From: Sphingobium phenoxybenzoativorans
Lineage (GTDB): Bacteria > Pseudomonadota > Alphaproteobacteria > Sphingomonadales > Sphingomonadaceae
Length of the DNA: 51,915 bases
NCBI RefSeq assembly: GCF_001757355.1
Contig: NZ_MINO01000025.1
Span: 1 to 51,915, forward strand
Direction: 5' to 3'
The notes below the pieces were generated by a model. It had not been told where the DNA came from, searched no databases, and saw nothing but the letters and a program-made list of their open reading frames with translations. Shown here one piece after another: positions 50,364 through 51,915 of the stretch; position 1 is the first letter of the stretch; the number at the start of each line of letters is the position of its first letter. Made by a program: the position numbers and the translations under genes.

Positions 50364-51256
50364 TGACAATGGAAGCATCTATAGCGGTCGTTATAACTGC
50401 ATATAATCATGCACACTTTCTGTCTGCCGCGATAGAAAGTGTGCTTGCGCAATCTGTTCCAGCCTCAGAGCTGCTCATTATCGACGATGGATCGAATGAC
50501 GACCCCGCCGCCGTCGTCGCGAAATACCCGCAAGCGCGGATAATTCGTCAGCATAATCAGGGCCTGCCGGCCGCACGCAATAGGGGGATGCAGGAAACAT
50601 CGTCACCGCTACTTCTTTTTCTGGACGCAGACGATCAGCTCGAATCCAAGACCCTGGAGATATCCAGCGAAATGCTGAAATCCTGCCCTGATGCAGCGTT
50701 CAGCTATGGGGCCTATGTGCTGGCATATGAGGGAAAGCCGAAAGTACCTGTCCGTTTCAGGGCACTATCCGGATCAGTCTTTTCCAGTTTTCTGCTTGAA
50801 AATCCTATCGGTATGCACGGAACGGTCATGTATCGAAGGGATCGCCTGGAGGAAGCCGGCGGGTTCAGACACGATATGAAAGCCTGCGAGGATTATGAAC
50901 TATATCTCAGGCTAACACAAAAATATCCGGTCATATCTACCAGTCAAGTTCTCGCACAATATTGGCAGCATGATGAAAATATGTCGCGCAATCCAGTAAC
51001 GATGCTGCACTGGTCTCAGATCGCGCTCGAGCTTCACAAGCAGGAGGCGTTGAAGGCCGACCTTGAGACTGAGTTCAACAGGGGGATTTCAAACCTACGA
51101 CGCGCCTATATCGGAATTTGGGTAGGAGACATCCGAAAGAATCCGCATTTCCGAACTCATTTCCGGCAAGGTTTCCAGCTTTTTCTCCAAGCACCATGCA
51201 TCATGGTCGCCGAAATATGGCACAGGCTGAGTAAGCGGTCCAAAATCGTCAAATAA
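50363..51256 (+). CDS. Glycosyltransferase family 2 protein
   Basis: The product (297 aa) has I-A-V-V-I-T-A-Y-N-H-A-H-F-L near residue 6, L-L-I-I-D-D-G-S-N-D-D near 36, G-L-P-A-A-R-N-R-G-M near 69 and L-F-L-D-A-D-D-Q-L near 87, then K-A-C-E-D-Y-E-L-Y-L-R near 172. It is a standard GT2 enzyme and a paralogue of the preceding gene, whose stop it overlaps by one base. A sugar donor cannot be assigned. Confidence 0.87.
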   Translation: MTMEASIAVVITAYNHAHFLSAAIESVLAQSVPASELLIIDDGSNDDPAAVVAKYPQARIIRQHNQGLPAARNRGMQETSSPLLLFLDADDQLESKTLEISSEMLKSCPDAAFSYGAYVLAYEGKPKVPVRFRALSGSVFSSFLLENPIGMHGTVMYRRDRLEEAGGFRHDMKACEDYELYLRLTQKYPVISTSQVLAQYWQHDENMSRNPVTMLHWSQIALELHKQEALKADLETEFNRGISNLRRAYIGIWVGDIRKNPHFRTHFRQGFQLFLQAPCIMVAEIWHRLSKRSKIVK

Positions 51257-51381
51257 TAACGCTTCGATTGCGCGGAGTCTGTCAGGGGTCCTCTGATGGC
51301 GACTGCAACTTTGTCCATTGGAAAAGAGAACAAAGGGAACAAACGGTCCAATCCAGGGCTTTTTAGTAAAAGTGGATTGGT

Positions 51382-51915
51382 GTGGAATTTCGGACGCGCG
51401 CGAATACCAGCCTTATCCAGACTTTAAGGCTGTTGCATGCCATCACAGAAGCCGGCTTTACCTTGCAAGTCGACCAAAAGGACGAAGTTAGGTTCAGGCG
51501 TCTTGTTGAGATATTCGACATGCCGATCGCTATCGGATCAGGCGCACCTGTTCTGGAAAGCATTCTCGTAGATCATGCCGGCCCGATCACTGGGGTCTGC
51601 GGTATCGCCAAACCGCTGGTGATGCCGCGATCGACAATCACTTACTGCCGGTCAAGATGGCCGGATAAACGACCCATTGCCGTCTCATTTGCCGGACTCC
51701 TGACGCCATGGCGGAAGAGCGCAATCCTGGAATGGCTGGCAAATCACGGACAGAAGGCGCCACCTTTTTTACTCAGCAGCCGTGTTAATAGACTGAAGAC
51801 GAAGATACTCTGCCGCCTTAATATGACCTTTGACCAGCGCATCAACGTTGGACCAATGATGCTCTCACTCAGTGACACTGGCAGGCGATTTCCTCGAAAA
51901 TCATGGAATGTTGAT
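51382..51915 (+). CDS. Incomplete gene running off the window, possibly glycan-related
   Basis: An open frame runs from GTG 51382 to the window end (178 codons so far). An in-frame TAA at 51367-51369 means the gene cannot begin much earlier. It reads M-E-F-R-T-R-A-N-T-S-L-I-Q-T-L-R-L-L-H-A at the start and later P-I-A-V-S-F-A-G-L-L-T-P-W-R-K-S. The F-A-G-L-x-T-x-x-R pattern and the place downstream of two GT2 genes hint at a glycosyltransferase-like role, but I do not recognise a family. The ribosome site is weak, so the start is uncertain. The 3-prime end lies outside the window. Confidence 0.5.
   Translation, partial: MEFRTRANTSLIQTLRLLHAITEAGFTLQVDQKDEVRFRRLVEIFDMPIAIGSGAPVLESILVDHAGPITGVCGIAKPLVMPRSTITYCRSRWPDKRPIAVSFAGLLTPWRKSAILEWLANHGQKAPPFLLSSRVNRLKTKILCRLNMTFDQRINVGPMMLSLSDTGRRFPRKSWNVD

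Noticed and set aside
1..51915. CRISPR array, tRNA or rRNA genes
   Set aside because: No regularly spaced direct repeats, cloverleaf-like segments or conserved rRNA stretches were noticed on either strand.

Overview
The window looks like a chromosomal exopolysaccharide (EPS) and protein-sorting locus of an alphaproteobacterium, most likely a member of the Sphingomonadaceae. The main evidence is five secreted proteins that end in the sphingomonad type of PEP-CTERM signal (V-P-E-P-A-T-W, a short hydrophobic helix with G-F-G or similar, then usually an Arg cluster). They occur with an exosortase, an EpsI-like protein, a small two-helix accessory protein and an EpsD-like lipoprotein, an arrangement I associate with the XrtV sorting system. 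I saw no rRNA, tRNA or CRISPR array. The assignment rests on motifs read by eye; no database search was possible.

Layout. 1-680: GC-rich, apparently non-coding sequence. 681-5064: a small membrane ORF, a UDP-glucuronate epimerase-like gene, two PEP-CTERM genes and a membrane acyltransferase. 5172-6124: a dead IS5-type element. 6379-8756: a lipoprotein and a Wzx-type flippase. 8891-9866: an IS66 fragment flanked by 8-bp direct repeats. 9943-14083: a short unknown gene, an AT-rich gap, a GT61 glycosyltransferase, a membrane EEP-family phosphoesterase and a PAP2 phosphatase. 14951-16003: an IS630 element. 16147-24082: pyruvyltransferase, GT8, GT2, acetyltransferase, GT2, Wzy-type polymerase and GT4. 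24227-29559: a Wzc-type tyrosine autokinase, a second EEP protein preceded by a 53-residue membrane protein, and a GT4. 29775-38620: GT4, beta-helix protein, ABC exporter, GT2, polysaccharide deacetylase, a double-domain methyltransferase and a second beta-helix protein. 39190-42493: two PEP-CTERM genes, a retropepsin-like protease and an unknown membrane protein. 42835-48913: two GT4 genes, then the sorting module with the fifth PEP-CTERM gene. 49362-51915: two GT2 genes and an incomplete gene running off the window.

How the genes may work together (inference): about a dozen glycosyltransferases, with pyruvyl-, acetyl-, acyl- and possibly methyl-transferases, would build a decorated repeat unit. 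Wzx flips it, Wzy polymerises it and the Wzc kinase controls chain length. An MsbA-like ABC exporter could serve a second glycan or lipid route. The beta-helix proteins and the deacetylase would trim or modify the polymer outside the cytoplasm. The exosortase would process the PEP-CTERM proteins, which probably end up in or on the EPS matrix. No outer-membrane Wza-type channel and no initiating phosphoglycosyltransferase is visible, so these should lie outside the window.

Points that most deserve a second look: the IS66 fragment with a perfect 8-bp target duplication although its right end lies inside tnpC; the two membrane EEP proteins, one with a very small partner gene; a PAP2 protein with Thr where His is usual; a fused double methyltransferase; a retropepsin-like protease beside a proline-rich PEP-CTERM protein; a G9 tract just upstream of a glycosyltransferase start; and a perfect 19-bp palindrome plus a CtrA-like TTAA-N7-TTAA box upstream of a PEP-CTERM gene.
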